The notes: generated from the letters alone by a model not told the origin. DNA of 64,000 nt from Limnohabitans sp. Rim8 (GCF_945869175.1 NZ_CAMBNZ010000001.1:30768-94767); one strand, 5' to 3'; positions 28,036 to 41,037 are shown, numbered from the stretch's first letter. Translations and numbers: made by a program.

Positions 28036-30105
28036 TCAAGGGCGCAGGTGCAATGCCAGCAGCAGCACCTGGCTGGCCCCTTGCTCACGCAAAAGGGCTG
28101 CCGCCAAGGTGGCGGTCCAGCGGGTGCGCACATCGGTGCTCACCAGCAGCAGGAGTCCGGCGGGCAAAGCGGCATCGGGTGCAAGGCGAATGGCCGATTC
28201 CAGGTGCGCCACCACGGGGGTCGAAGCCGCGTCATCCGGGGCGGGCCCACCCGTCCAAATCAACACGTCATACAAAGGCAAACGCCCCTTTTGGGCGATG
28301 TGCTTGGCCACACACCTGTTGGACGCCATGTTGGGCGCAGGCATGGGCACCACTCCCACAGGACGCATGGGCCAAGTCTTGGCCCAGCGCCCCAGCAGGG
28401 CCACTGCACCCGCCAGGATCTCTGCAGGGACATCACCGGGCGCGGCAACACGCAAAGCCTGCAGTTCGGCCACCCACACCGGGTCGTCGGCAAAGGCCAC
28501 GGCACGGCCCTCCTCAAAACCCCGAATACTGCCCTTGCGCCCCACCCCGCCAGGCCAGCGCTTGCGCGGCTCAATGTCCACCTCCATGCCGCGCAAAAAA
28601 TCACGCGCCGCAAGCAGTTTGTCTGGCGAAGGCGCAAGACCCGGAAACGGCAATTGAGCCGTGCAAACTGAGCAGCGCCCGCACGGCGCGGGCGAAGGGT
28701 CATCCAGCGCGGTTTGCAAATAAGCCATCAAACAACCTTGGCCATGTGCGTACTGGCGCATGGTGTCCGCCTCTTGCTGGCGCACCTGGGCCAGCGCCGT
28801 CCATTTGGCCGTGTCGTGCACATAGGGCACGCCCGTGGCACGCCAAGCCGAGCCGTCTTTGTCCACCACGCCCTCCACCGCCAAAATTTTGAGCAGCGCC
28901 TCCAGCCTGCCTCGGCGCACACCCGTGTCGGCTTCGATCTCGATCAGGCTGCGCTCATCACGGCCCAAGCTGGCGAGCACTTTGGCAGCCGCAGCGGCAT
29001 CGGGAATGGACGCCGTGGCGAAGTAATCCCAAATGCGCTCATCGGCATCCGACGGCAGCAACACCCCTTCCGCATGCGCCACCGCTCGCCCGGCCCGGCC
29101 CACCTGCTGGTAATACGCAACGGGCGACGCGGGCGAGCCCACATGCACGCAAAAACCCAAATCCGGCTTGTCATAGCCCATGCCCAAGGCCGAGGTGGCC
29201 ACCACCGCCTTCACTTGGTTGTGGCGCAAACGCTCTTCCACCTTCAGACGGGTGTCGGCGTCGGTCTGCCCGGTGTAGGCATCGACCGCATGGCCGCAGT
29301 GGCGCAAAAAAGCCGTCAGACGCTGCGCCTCGGCCACCGTCAGCACATACACAATGCCCGAGCCGGGAAGTTGTTCCAGGGCATCGGCGATCCAGGCGTA
29401 ACGCTGCAAGGGCGACAGCCCCGGCACCACCGACAGCGTGAGCGAGGTGCGCGCCAGCGTGCCGCGAAACGTCACCGTGTTCGCGCCCAGCTGCTTGCCA
29501 ATGTCGAGCGTCACCCGCTCGTTGGCCGTGGCCGTGGTGGCCAGCACACTGGCCGTGGGCGTGGACAGCAGCGCCCGTGCAAGCCGCTGGTAGTCGGGTC
29601 GGAAGTCAAAACCCCAATCGCTGATGCAATGCGCTTCATCGATCACGATCAAGCCCACCCGGGCCAGCAAAGCGCCCAGTCGCGCCGCAAAACGCGGATT
29701 GCCCAGCCGCTCGGGCGAGACCAGCAACACGTCCATGTTGTCGGCATCGAGCCGCTGAAACACATCGTCCCAATCGTCGAGGTTGGTGGAGTTGATCGTG
29801 GCTGCCTTCAGGCCCGCCCGCTCAGCCGCGCTCACCTGGTCGCGCATGAGGGCCAGCAGGGGCGAGATCACCAGGGTGGGGCCTGCGCCCGTGCTGCGAA
29901 GCGCGTGCGTGGCAGCCCAATACACCGCCGACTTGCCCCAGCCCGTGGCCTGCACCACCAACACCCGCGATGCCGTTTGCAGCACAGCGTGCACGGCATC
30001 CACCTGGTCAGACCGAGGCAACGCGTCGGGCCCGGCCAAGCGAGCCAGGATGGTCAACAGGTGCTGCTCTGCGAATTCACGTTCCATCGGGTTCGGACTG
30101 CTCAT
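28036..30105 (-). CDS. RecQ-like DNA helicase with C-terminal phosphoribosyltransferase-like domain
   Basis: 689 residues. N-terminal superfamily 2 helicase: Walker A QATGWGKS (52-59), DEAH box IDEAHCISDWGFDFRPDY (about 155-172, with the RecQ aromatic-rich loop), motif VI YYQQVGRAGRA. A zinc-type Cys set follows (GQGCLMAYLQ, then CGRCSVC). There is no HRDC domain. The last ~190 residues instead resemble a ComF/PRTase fold: RPVGVVPMP, HIAQKGRLPLYD, then LLLLVSTDVRTRWTATLAAAL. The position that normally holds the PRPP-binding DD.xxTG motif reads STDVRTRWT, so phosphoribosyl transfer is unlikely. Such RecQ-PRTase fusions are known in other bacteria; their role is unclear. Confidence 0.85.
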   Translation of the reverse strand: MSSPNPMEREFAEQHLLTILARLAGPDALPRSDQVDAVHAVLQTASRVLVVQATGWGKSAVYWAATHALRSTGAGPTLVISPLLALMRDQVSAAERAGLKAATINSTNLDDWDDVFQRLDADNMDVLLVSPERLGNPRFAARLGALLARVGLIVIDEAHCISDWGFDFRPDYQRLARALLSTPTASVLATTATANERVTLDIGKQLGANTVTFRGTLARTSLTLSVVPGLSPLQRYAWIADALEQLPGSGIVYVLTVAEAQRLTAFLRHCGHAVDAYTGQTDADTRLKVEERLRHNQVKAVVATSALGMGYDKPDLGFCVHVGSPASPVAYYQQVGRAGRAVAHAEGVLLPSDADERIWDYFATASIPDAAAAAKVLASLGRDERSLIEIEADTGVRRGRLEALLKILAVEGVVDKDGSAWRATGVPYVHDTAKWTALAQVRQQEADTMRQYAHGQGCLMAYLQTALDDPSPAPCGRCSVCTAQLPFPGLAPSPDKLLAARDFLRGMEVDIEPRKRWPGGVGRKGSIRGFEEGRAVAFADDPVWVAELQALRVAAPGDVPAEILAGAVALLGRWAKTWPMRPVGVVPMPAPNMASNRCVAKHIAQKGRLPLYDVLIWTGGPAPDDAASTPVVAHLESAIRLAPDAALPAGLLLLVSTDVRTRWTATLAAALLREQGASQVLLLALHLRP

Positions 30106-30192
30106 CGATTCACCCAGCCAAACTACAGTTCAACATCTCGATGTTGGGAATGGTGAGGGTTGACATCGGGTGCCTCCCGCGGATTGAGAAGG

Positions 30193-31371
30193 CTATTGTG
30201 CAATTTCTTCCGGCAAAGTGGCCAGCAAGGCCATGCCCAAGAGCATCACCCCGGCGGTCAGCCACAAGGCCCCCTTGAAGGTGCCCGTGGCCTGCGCCAT
30301 GGCCCCAGCCACCACCGGGGCGATGACTTGGGCTGCGCCATAACTCAAGGTCAGGCGCGCCATGGCCTTGCCCGGGTTGTGCGGCGCCCGACGCCCCACC
30401 AGCGCCAGTGTCAGGCTCACAATGCCGATGAACGTGGCCCCATAGCCCAAGGCACCGAGAAAAGCGGCAGCCAAAGTGTCCGACAAAGCGGGCAAGATCA
30501 CCGACACCGTTTGCAAACCAAACGCCAACAGCAAGGCCCGCGTGTCGCCCATACGCCGGGCCACCTTGTCCCACAAAAACACGGCCGGCATGGCCGCCAA
30601 ACCCACCAAGGCCCAAGCCAGCGCACCTTGCCCGGCCAAGGCCGGTTCGCGCTCAACGATGGCCACGGTGAATGTGGCGTTGATCACAAACCCCCAGCCG
30701 GCAGCAAAATAACTGCCCGCCATCGTGAACATCCAGCGCCGGGAGACTTTGTGAAAGGCCTGCGATGCCGTTCCCACAGAGGTGGCAGGGGGCACGGGCG
30801 GCCGCCAAAACCATGCCGGTATGAAAAACAACAGCCCCACGGCGCTCATGGCCAACCACTGATGCGACCACAGCGGCCAGTATTGCAGCACGCCCCAAGC
30901 GCCGAGCGCCGACACCACAATGCCTAAGCCCAAACCAATGAAATGCACACCCAGCTCGGGCCGCCGACCTTGCCGCATCAACCAACCCAAAACCAAACCA
31001 GCACCCAGCAGCATGCCCGTGGCTCCACACAAACCGCCCACATAGCGCCACAGCACCCAGTTGGGCATCGCGCTTGACAGGGCCATTCCGGCCACAGACA
31101 AAAGCGACAGCCACAAGCCCATGCCGTAAAGCCGGTGCCGCCACCGGACATCGTCAATCCAGGCGCTGGCCAAAGCGCCTGTGATGTAACCCGCGTAATG
31201 GATGGCGGCCAAGCCGCCGGCTGCGGCATCGCTCAAGCCGGTTTGCAACTGCAATGAGGGCAACAAGGGCGTGAAGGCGAAGCGGGCCAAGCCAATGCTC
31301 AGGACCAAACCGCAAATGCCACCGACGATGACTTGCCAGGGTTGCAGCGGGATGGAGGGGCCTTGGGACAT
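30193..31371 (-). CDS. YbfB/YjiJ-family MFS transporter
   Basis: 392 residues with about twelve hydrophobic segments. The N-terminal GLVLSIGLARFAFTPLLPSL is the typical first helix of the MFS_4 (YbfB/YjiJ) family, with AGYITGALASAW in helix two. Substrate unknown. It starts at ATG 31371. The divergent gap of 234 bases to the DNA-binding protein gene is unusually AT-rich on its distal side, so the two genes may share regulation. It lies 87 bases upstream of the RecQ-like gene on the same strand. Confidence 0.88.
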   Translation of the reverse strand: MSQGPSIPLQPWQVIVGGICGLVLSIGLARFAFTPLLPSLQLQTGLSDAAAGGLAAIHYAGYITGALASAWIDDVRWRHRLYGMGLWLSLLSVAGMALSSAMPNWVLWRYVGGLCGATGMLLGAGLVLGWLMRQGRRPELGVHFIGLGLGIVVSALGAWGVLQYWPLWSHQWLAMSAVGLLFFIPAWFWRPPVPPATSVGTASQAFHKVSRRWMFTMAGSYFAAGWGFVINATFTVAIVEREPALAGQGALAWALVGLAAMPAVFLWDKVARRMGDTRALLLAFGLQTVSVILPALSDTLAAAFLGALGYGATFIGIVSLTLALVGRRAPHNPGKAMARLTLSYGAAQVIAPVVAGAMAQATGTFKGALWLTAGVMLLGMALLATLPEEIAQ

Positions 31372-31500
31372 GTTCAGGGGATGTTATCGGTCAGTGCTGC
31401 CAAAGGCAGTCACTTCTGCGGCCATTGGCATTTGAAAAATTCATCATTTCTTTGTCCCGATCATTCCAAACATCATCAATTAAGTGTTTTCCAGTGGTTT

Positions 31501-31605
31501 GTATGTTTTAAATATAAAAATTGTGGATATATCCCTTTTAAAAGTTGTGGAGTAACAAATACAATATTTATATAATAAAATTAAAAATCAAGAATAATTA
31601 GCAAT
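31501..31605 (+). promoter_or_regulatory. Extremely AT-rich leader with spaced direct repeats
   Basis: By count, only 19 of these 105 bases are G or C, against roughly 58 percent in the surroundings. Two copies of AAA(A/G)TTGTGGA lie at 31517-31527 and 31541-31551, exactly 24 bases apart. A TATAAT box is at 31571-31576. The layout suggests a promoter with operator repeats, possibly for autoregulation by the downstream DNA-binding protein or for a nucleoid protein of the H-NS type. Binding is inferred. Confidence 0.6.
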
Positions 31606-32229
31606 ATGAACGAGACCTTGACCTACGACAGCGACAAGCCCAGCGGCGAATTTTTGACCAGCTCACAAGCAGCCAAGCGCTTGGGTTTGTCCATGGCCAC
31701 CATCCAAAAATTGGTCGATAACCATGTCTTGCAGGCGTGGAAGACCTTTGGTGGGCACCGCCGCATTTCTTTGGCTTCGCTCCTGAACTACCAAAGTGCC
31801 CACAATTTGTTGAGCTTGCCCCCGCTCACGCATGACCGAATGGCCAAAGTGATGGTGGTGATCGAGTCCCCCGAATTGACCGCCCAAATGCAAAAAGACA
31901 TGCTGCAGTGGCAACTGCCCTTGCAGGCGGCGTTTCAGGAATCCTTGACCGAGGCCTTGCTGGAACTGCTGAGCAAGAAGCACGACCTCCTGGTCATCCA
32001 GATGAGCGGCTTGAGAAAGCAGCAGGAAAAAATTCTGGAGATCCTGCAAAAGTTCATGAGTTCGCGAAACACTGTCGGCCACACCTTGATCCTGACCCCA
32101 GAGATAGATCTGCTGCCAAAGGCCAAATCGGCTGCCGGGCCTGCCAGCATTCAAGTGCTCAACACCAACCTCTCGCCGCTGTGGCTGTCGGCTTATTTGT
32201 CAGGGTTTACTGCTCAGCGTCGCGTCTGA
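31606..32229 (+). CDS. HTH (excisionase/MerR-type) protein with degenerate receiver domain
   Basis: 207 residues. A winged helix-turn-helix at about 17-60 (LTSSQAAKRLGLSMATIQ, then KTFGGHRRISLASL) is of the excisionase/MerR type. Residues about 79-200 resemble a response-regulator receiver: KVMVVIESPEL as strand 1, KHDLLVIQMSG as strand 3, HTLILTPEI as strand 4. The phospho-acceptor Asp position is Gln132 and the acidic pair is replaced by Ile-Glu, so phosphorylation is unlikely. It is probably a transcription factor with a non-phosphorylated sensing or dimer domain. It is divergent from the MFS transporter and its 3' end is nine bases from the convergent acylase gene. Confidence 0.78.
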   Translation: MNETLTYDSDKPSGEFLTSSQAAKRLGLSMATIQKLVDNHVLQAWKTFGGHRRISLASLLNYQSAHNLLSLPPLTHDRMAKVMVVIESPELTAQMQKDMLQWQLPLQAAFQESLTEALLELLSKKHDLLVIQMSGLRKQQEKILEILQKFMSSRNTVGHTLILTPEIDLLPKAKSAAGPASIQVLNTNLSPLWLSAYLSGFTAQRRV

Positions 32230-32238
32230 AGCCCACCC

Positions 32239-34716
32239 TCATGGCAGCAATTGCAGCCTGTGCACCGCAGGCGGCGATGCTTGCAACGGCAAATAAGCGC
32301 CCTGTGCCCATTTTTTGGACATGTTGCGGCTGCGTGGATCAAAAGCATGGCCGGACTGGCCAGTTTGGTAGATGAACACCGACTGGTCAGTGGCGCCCAA
32401 GTCATAGACAGCCCGCATGGAGGCGGCATGCCGGTTGGCAAATGGGGCTTGCTTGTCATTGGCCCAGTACTGGCCCACATTCACCGTGAACAAATCCCCA
32501 GCACTTTCCACCCGCACATCGAACAGCGCGTTCAAGTAGGGCACTTTGCCGAGAGGCTTGTGGCTGCTGATGGCCAGGTGCCATGCACCCCAACGCCACC
32601 GCTTGGGGTCTTGACCTTGACTGGCCGCAATGCGGTCGATCGCACGGTCCAAGGCTTTGGACACGGGCACTGAACAACCTGCTGGACCGCACCAAAAAGG
32701 GTCATTTCGGTCCAACATACCTTCAACCCCTGCCCTGAAGTGCCTTTTCCCATAAAGCGCCTGGAAGCGCTGCGCCCCCAATGTTGGCACCAGCAAACCC
32801 CGTGTGAGTTCATCGGCCCAGACATTCAGCACCAAAGCAGCGGCGCTGTCGGGGCGCATCTGGCCATCAAACGCCGCCACCAATTTCAAGGTCGCCGGGG
32901 CCAAGGCATGTTGAGAAGTGACCTGTCCGAGCTTGGCCTGCAAGGACTTGGCGCCCAAAGACAACACATCGTTCTGGATGACTTGCATGCTTTCTCGGCT
33001 GTGTTGGGGGGTTGCAGCCAGCAGTTGCTCAATCCGCTGAAAACGCTCCGGCGTTGTCCAGTCTGAGCCCAAAAAATGCGCATATCCAGCGGGCAGGATA
33101 TTTTGGTTTGCAGTCGCATACCCCCCTTTTTTCTCAATTTGGGCAGCATCCACCGTGGGCGTTTGGTCGTAAGGCAACCAACCCGTCCAGTCGTATTGCG
33201 CCAGCCAACCGGGAGATGGGGCCACGCCCAAAATATCGTTTTGTGCAGAGCGGGTGGGCACCTTGCCCACGGCCTTGAAGGCCACCTCCCCCAAGGTGTC
33301 GGCCATCACCACGCTTTGCATGGGCGAATGGTGCTCAGCAAACGCTTGCCTCAACTCAGGCACGGTTTGCGCCCAATTGGCCTGCATGCCCGCTTCCATG
33401 GTTTTGTTGTCCGGCGTGAGCGCCGACCAGCGCAGGCTGACCGCGTAGCGGTTCGTGTCGATCAGGCCTTGGTATTGCGTCTGCACATCGCTGATGACCG
33501 GGCCGTGCCGGGTGCTGCGCACCTGGAGCGTGACATCGGGCTGCCCTTTGACGCGTATCGTTTCGGCGCGTTCCGCAAAAGGAGCCCACCCCTCAGGCGT
33601 GCGGTATTGACCCGGCCTGGCCGCATCGAGCTGCTCCAGGTACAAGTCCTGCACATCGGGGCCCGTATTGGTGAAACCCCAAGCCACACCGGTGGTGCGA
33701 CCCAGCACCACAAAAGGCAAACCGGGCAAGGTTGCACCCATCACGTCGAGCGGGGGGTGTTGAAGACCACCGGGCATTTCACCGGCGGGCGCTTTCAGGT
33801 GGGCGTAGTACCAAATGGCCGGGGCGCTCAAGGCCAAGTGGGGGTCGTTGGCCAACAAAGGCTTGCCCGATACGGTGTGGGTACCAGGCACGACCCAGTT
33901 GTTGCTGCCCTTGCCCTCCAGGATGCCCATGTCACGCACCCAATCTGCCGACCATTGCGCCAATGGCGTTTTTGGGGCGGGCCCAATTGCCGCCTTGGTC
34001 GATCCAGTGGCGTACACACCCAGTTGGGCATACAAAGCGGGCAAGTCCACCGCAGTGGCAGGCTTTTCGCCGGGGTACGCAGGCAGCAATTGCCACAACT
34101 GTGTGTTGTTCAAAACCTGACTGGCAGACAAACGGGCGAACTCTTGACCCCAGTTGCCCCCCAAATCGAGGGCCATCATCAAAGCCCAGCCCACGCTGTC
34201 TTCGGGCGACCAAGCTTGACCGCTGGACCCGAAGGCCGATGTCCCCAAAATTTTGAACTCTGGAGAGGGGCGGACCGCGCCGCTTTGCCACGCGTTCTGA
34301 ATCCCGTCGCTGTAGGCTTGCAGGGCCGCTTGGGTGGCTGGCGACAAACCTTGGAGTTGCTGCTTGGCCATGCCAATGATGTCCAAAGTGCGCATCAACT
34401 TGTCGGTGTCCAAGGTGGCTTGGCCCAGGATTTCAGACAACTCTCCGCGCATCAACCGGCGGTTAAATGCCATTTGCCAGCCGCGCTCTTGGGCATGCAC
34501 AAAACCCATGGCCCGCCAAGCATCCATGGCACTGCCCGCCTGAATGTGCGTGACGTCCGACGCATCGCGGGTGATCATCACGGGTGCAGCAAGGCCTTGG
34601 AGATGAACCTCACCGTTGAGCTGCGGCAGGCCCCGCAACAGGTGCACGCTGATGACCCCACCTGAGACCAAAACGGCCGCAAGGGCCAGCCACAGGATTC
34701 TTGCGATCCATTTCAT
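32239..34716 (-). CDS. Penicillin-acylase-family N-terminal nucleophile hydrolase
   Basis: 825 residues. A signal or membrane-anchor segment (about 4-26) leads to the periplasm. The alpha-subunit part is followed by a spacer and the self-cleavage site GKGSNNWVV, where Ser271 becomes the N-terminal nucleophile of the beta subunit. ANDPHLALSAPAIWYYAHL follows as usual. The family covers penicillin, cephalosporin and acyl-homoserine-lactone acylases; which one applies cannot be told by eye. The ATG at 34716 has GGAG six bases upstream. It lies just after ldcA on the same strand. Confidence 0.9.
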   Translation of the reverse strand: MKWIARILWLALAAVLVSGGVISVHLLRGLPQLNGEVHLQGLAAPVMITRDASDVTHIQAGSAMDAWRAMGFVHAQERGWQMAFNRRLMRGELSEILGQATLDTDKLMRTLDIIGMAKQQLQGLSPATQAALQAYSDGIQNAWQSGAVRPSPEFKILGTSAFGSSGQAWSPEDSVGWALMMALDLGGNWGQEFARLSASQVLNNTQLWQLLPAYPGEKPATAVDLPALYAQLGVYATGSTKAAIGPAPKTPLAQWSADWVRDMGILEGKGSNNWVVPGTHTVSGKPLLANDPHLALSAPAIWYYAHLKAPAGEMPGGLQHPPLDVMGATLPGLPFVVLGRTTGVAWGFTNTGPDVQDLYLEQLDAARPGQYRTPEGWAPFAERAETIRVKGQPDVTLQVRSTRHGPVISDVQTQYQGLIDTNRYAVSLRWSALTPDNKTMEAGMQANWAQTVPELRQAFAEHHSPMQSVVMADTLGEVAFKAVGKVPTRSAQNDILGVAPSPGWLAQYDWTGWLPYDQTPTVDAAQIEKKGGYATANQNILPAGYAHFLGSDWTTPERFQRIEQLLAATPQHSRESMQVIQNDVLSLGAKSLQAKLGQVTSQHALAPATLKLVAAFDGQMRPDSAAALVLNVWADELTRGLLVPTLGAQRFQALYGKRHFRAGVEGMLDRNDPFWCGPAGCSVPVSKALDRAIDRIAASQGQDPKRWRWGAWHLAISSHKPLGKVPYLNALFDVRVESAGDLFTVNVGQYWANDKQAPFANRHAASMRAVYDLGATDQSVFIYQTGQSGHAFDPRSRNMSKKWAQGAYLPLQASPPAVHRLQLLP

Positions 34717-34796
34717 GTTTGTCTCCAACTTCGATGCTTGGGGCCGAGTCGCCAATGAGGTCCAACGCAGGCCAGCCAGTGCTCTGCCGGCTTGGA

Positions 34797-35708
34797 TTAA
34801 ATGTGGCCCCAAACCATCAGCGCGTCACGCCCTTCGGTGACAAGGTCCACCTTGGCGCCCACGGGCAGCAGCACCTTGGTCTCCACATGGCCAAAAGGCA
34901 AGCCAGTGAGCACGGGGGCCTTGATCTGGTGGCGCAGCCAGTCGACCACGGTGGCCAGTTTGAAGCCTTTGTCGTGCTTGGGCACCAGCTTGTATTGGCT
35001 GAATTGCCCGATCAGCACCGCCTTTTGCTGGGCCAACACGCCCGCAAGCAAGAGCTGGGTGAGCATGCGCTCGATGCGGTAAGGGTGCTCGCCCACGTCC
35101 TCCAGAAAAAGTACCCCACCTTTGATTTGCGGGAAGAATGGCGTTCCCAGCAAAGAGGTCAGCACCGCGAGGTTGCCGCCCCACAGCGGTGCGTCTTTCA
35201 CCAGCACACGGCGCTCGGCCTCGGCCTTGGGCAGCTGCCAACCCGTGCCCTCGCCTTGCTCGAGCAGCAGGTCGTCAAAGCAAGCCTGCATGATGTCGTC
35301 GGGTTCATGGTCTGAGCCAAAGTCTTCGCCCAGCGCCGGGCCTTGCCAGCTGATGCGCCCGGTCTTGGCCAACACCGCCTGGTTAAAGGCTGTGAAATCG
35401 CTCAGGCCCACGAACTGCATGCCGCCATCAATCGCTTTGGCAATCTGCTTGTAGGGCAAGGCAGGCAGGATGCGCGTGAGGCCGTAGCCGCCGCGTGAGA
35501 TCAATGCCACATGGGCACCACTGGCGGCAGCACGGGTGATGGCGGAGATGCGTGTGGCGTCGTCCCCCGCAAAACGCATGTGGGTATCGAGTGCAGACTC
35601 GTCCACTTCCACCTCGTGGCCTTGGGCATTGAGGCGCTTGATGCCACGGCGAAATGCCGCTTTGTCGCGCACCGCGCTGGAAGGAGAAAAAATGTAAATG
35701 TGGGCCAT
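34797..35708 (-). CDS. ldcA: Muramoyltetrapeptide LD-carboxypeptidase (S66)
   Basis: 303 residues. It removes the terminal D-Ala from murein tetrapeptides in peptidoglycan recycling, normally in the cytoplasm. The serine-peptidase S66 features are visible: SRGGYGLTRILPAL, nucleophile Ser103 in GLSDFTAF, Glu203 in FLEDVGEHPYR, and His274 in GLPFGH. No signal peptide is seen. It starts at ATG 35708, 15 bases after the end of the TadA-fusion gene, so the two are probably co-transcribed. Confidence 0.92.
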   Translation of the reverse strand: MAHIYIFSPSSAVRDKAAFRRGIKRLNAQGHEVEVDESALDTHMRFAGDDATRISAITRAAASGAHVALISRGGYGLTRILPALPYKQIAKAIDGGMQFVGLSDFTAFNQAVLAKTGRISWQGPALGEDFGSDHEPDDIMQACFDDLLLEQGEGTGWQLPKAEAERRVLVKDAPLWGGNLAVLTSLLGTPFFPQIKGGVLFLEDVGEHPYRIERMLTQLLLAGVLAQQKAVLIGQFSQYKLVPKHDKGFKLATVVDWLRHQIKAPVLTGLPFGHVETKVLLPVGAKVDLVTEGRDALMVWGHI

Positions 35709-35723
35709 GGGCTGCGCGCTCTG

Positions 35724-37714
<1,991 letters not shown>

Positions 37715-37734
37715 GAATAGACTGTACCAAAACG

Positions 37735-37754
37735 AAGGCACCCAAAGGTGCCTT
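37735..37754 (-). terminator. Intrinsic terminator downstream of guaA
   Basis: A perfect 8-bp stem AAGGCACC/GGTGCCTT with a four-base loop lies five bases past the guaA stop. On the minus strand it is followed by CGTTTTGG. Confidence 0.7.
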
Positions 37755-37759
37755 GTTTG

Positions 37760-39403
37760 TCACTCCCACTCGATCGTCGCGGGTGGTTTTGAACTCACGT
37801 CGTATGTCACTCGGTTGATGCCACGCACCTCGTTGATGATGCGGCCCGACACTTTCTTGAGCAGCGCATAAGGCAACTCGGCCCAGTCGGCGGTCATGAA
37901 GTCGCTGGTTTGCACGGCGCGCAAAGCCACCACGTAGTCGTAGGTGCGGCCGTCGCCCATCACGCCCACGCTTTTCACGGGCAAGAACACGGTGAAAGCC
38001 TGGCTGGTCAAGTCGTACCAGCTCTTGCCGCTGTCCGGATCGATGAAGTTGCGCAGCTCTTCAATGAAGATCGCGTCTGCGCGGCGCAGCAGGTCGGCGT
38101 ATTCCTTTTTGACTTCGCCCAAAATCCGCACGCCCAAGCCTGGGCCTGGGAAGGGGTGGCGGTAAACCATCTCGCGCGGCAAACCCAGCGCCACGCCCAG
38201 TTCGCGCACCTCGTCTTTGAACAGTTCGCGCAAGGGCTCCAGAAGTTTCAGGCCCAATTGCTCGGGCAAACCGCCCACGTTGTGGTGGCTCTTGATGGTG
38301 ACGGCTTTCTTGCTCTTGGCCCCGCCCGACTCAATCACGTCGGGATAAATCGTGCCTTGGGCGAGGAACGTCGCGCCTTTGACGGCTGGTCGGCCGTCAT
38401 TCCCATCTTTGCCGCCGTCGCCTGCTTTGAGCTTGGCCGCCTGTTCCTTGAACACATCCACAAACAAGCCGCCGATGATCTTGCGCTTGGCTTCGGGTTC
38501 GCTCACGCCCGCCAGCTTGCCCAAGAACAAGTCACTGGCATCCACACGGATCACTTTCGCGTGCAGCTTACCCACGAACATCTCCATGACCATGTCGCCT
38601 TCGTTCAGGCGCAGCAGGCCGTGGTCCACAAACACACAGGACAGATTGTCGCCAATGGCGCGGTGAATCAACGCAGCGGCCACAGAAGAGTCTACGCCGC
38701 CCGACAGGCCCAGGATGACCTCTTCGTCTCCGACTTGCTCGCGGATTTTGGCCACCGCTTCTTCGATGTAGTCACCCATGATCCAGTCCGGTTGGGCCCG
38801 GCAGATGTCGAGCACAAAGCGGTTGAGCAGCGCCTGGCCTTGCACAGTGTGTGTGACTTCGGGGTGGAACTGCACGGCATAAAAGCGGCGGGCTTCGTCT
38901 GCCATACCGGCAATCGGGCAAGCCGGGGTGGAGGCCATGACCTTGAAGCCGGGTGGCATGGCAGTGACCTTGTCGCCATGGCTCATCCAGACCTTGAGCA
39001 TGCCGTGGCCCTCTGGCGTGGCAAAGTCTTCAATGCCTTTGAGCAATTCGGTGTGGCCATGGGCACGGACTTCGGCGTAACCAAACTCACGCGTGTTGCC
39101 AGCTTCGACCTTGCCGCCCAATTGCTCGGCCATGGTTTGCATGCCGTAGCAAATGCCCAAAACGGGAATACCCAGTTCGAACACGGCATCCGGTGCGCGG
39201 TCATCGACTTCGTACACGCTGGCATGCGAGCCGGACAGGATGATGCCTTTGAGATTGCCATCCTTGGCGTACTCGCGCACCCAGTCACTGCTCACGTCGC
39301 AGGGATGCACTTCGCAAAACACATGCGCTTCGCGCACGCGGCGGGCAATCAGCTGGGTGACTTGCGAGCCGAAGTCGAGGATCAGGATTTTGGAGTGCTG
39401 CAT
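37760..39403 (-). CDS. guaA: GMP synthase (glutamine-hydrolysing)
   Basis: 547 residues. It converts XMP to GMP using glutamine. The class I amidotransferase domain has [18 protein letters not shown] at the start, the Cys nucleophile in GICYGMQ, and His-Glu in FHPEVTHT. The ATP-pyrophosphatase domain has the P-loop [12 protein letters not shown]. The dimerisation domain ends in PPATIEWE, the usual C-terminus. An insertion rich in Gly, Lys and Asp ([12 protein letters not shown]) before the TIYPDVIES motif is also seen in other Burkholderiales. The ATG at 39403 is chosen. guaB lies upstream, separated by a terminator. Confidence 0.97.
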   Translation of the reverse strand: MQHSKILILDFGSQVTQLIARRVREAHVFCEVHPCDVSSDWVREYAKDGNLKGIILSGSHASVYEVDDRAPDAVFELGIPVLGICYGMQTMAEQLGGKVEAGNTREFGYAEVRAHGHTELLKGIEDFATPEGHGMLKVWMSHGDKVTAMPPGFKVMASTPACPIAGMADEARRFYAVQFHPEVTHTVQGQALLNRFVLDICRAQPDWIMGDYIEEAVAKIREQVGDEEVILGLSGGVDSSVAAALIHRAIGDNLSCVFVDHGLLRLNEGDMVMEMFVGKLHAKVIRVDASDLFLGKLAGVSEPEAKRKIIGGLFVDVFKEQAAKLKAGDGGKDGNDGRPAVKGATFLAQGTIYPDVIESGGAKSKKAVTIKSHHNVGGLPEQLGLKLLEPLRELFKDEVRELGVALGLPREMVYRHPFPGPGLGVRILGEVKKEYADLLRRADAIFIEELRNFIDPDSGKSWYDLTSQAFTVFLPVKSVGVMGDGRTYDYVVALRAVQTSDFMTADWAELPYALLKKVSGRIINEVRGINRVTYDVSSKPPATIEWE

Positions 39404-39430
39404 GGCAAGCGCCGTTCTCAAAGAAATGAA

Positions 39431-39455
39431 AAGGCGTCTGGGATACAGACGCCTT
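39431..39455 (-). terminator. Intrinsic terminator between guaB and guaA
   Basis: A perfect 10-bp stem AAGGCGTCTG/CAGACGCCTT with a five-base loop lies 18 bases past the guaB stop. On the minus strand it runs into TTCATTTCTTT. It suggests partial termination before guaA, whose ATG is 27 bases further on. Confidence 0.7.
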
Positions 39456-39473
39456 GAAGGTCAGCAGAGGATT

Positions 39474-40946
<1,473 letters not shown>

Positions 40947-40965
40947 CTAAGGCTCCAAAAAATGG

Positions 40966-40971
40966 ATTGTA
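40966..40971 (-). promoter_or_regulatory. Possible -10 box of guaB
   Basis: TACAAT on the minus strand lies 22 bases upstream of the guaB ATG. No good -35 hexamer is seen 16 to 18 bases further upstream. A short leader would result. Confidence 0.3.
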
Positions 40972-41037
40972 CCCGTGCCCTCCGAGGGATTTCCCTGCCC
41001 TTTGAGCAAAAATCTACTGCCATTGGCCTGCTGCTGC

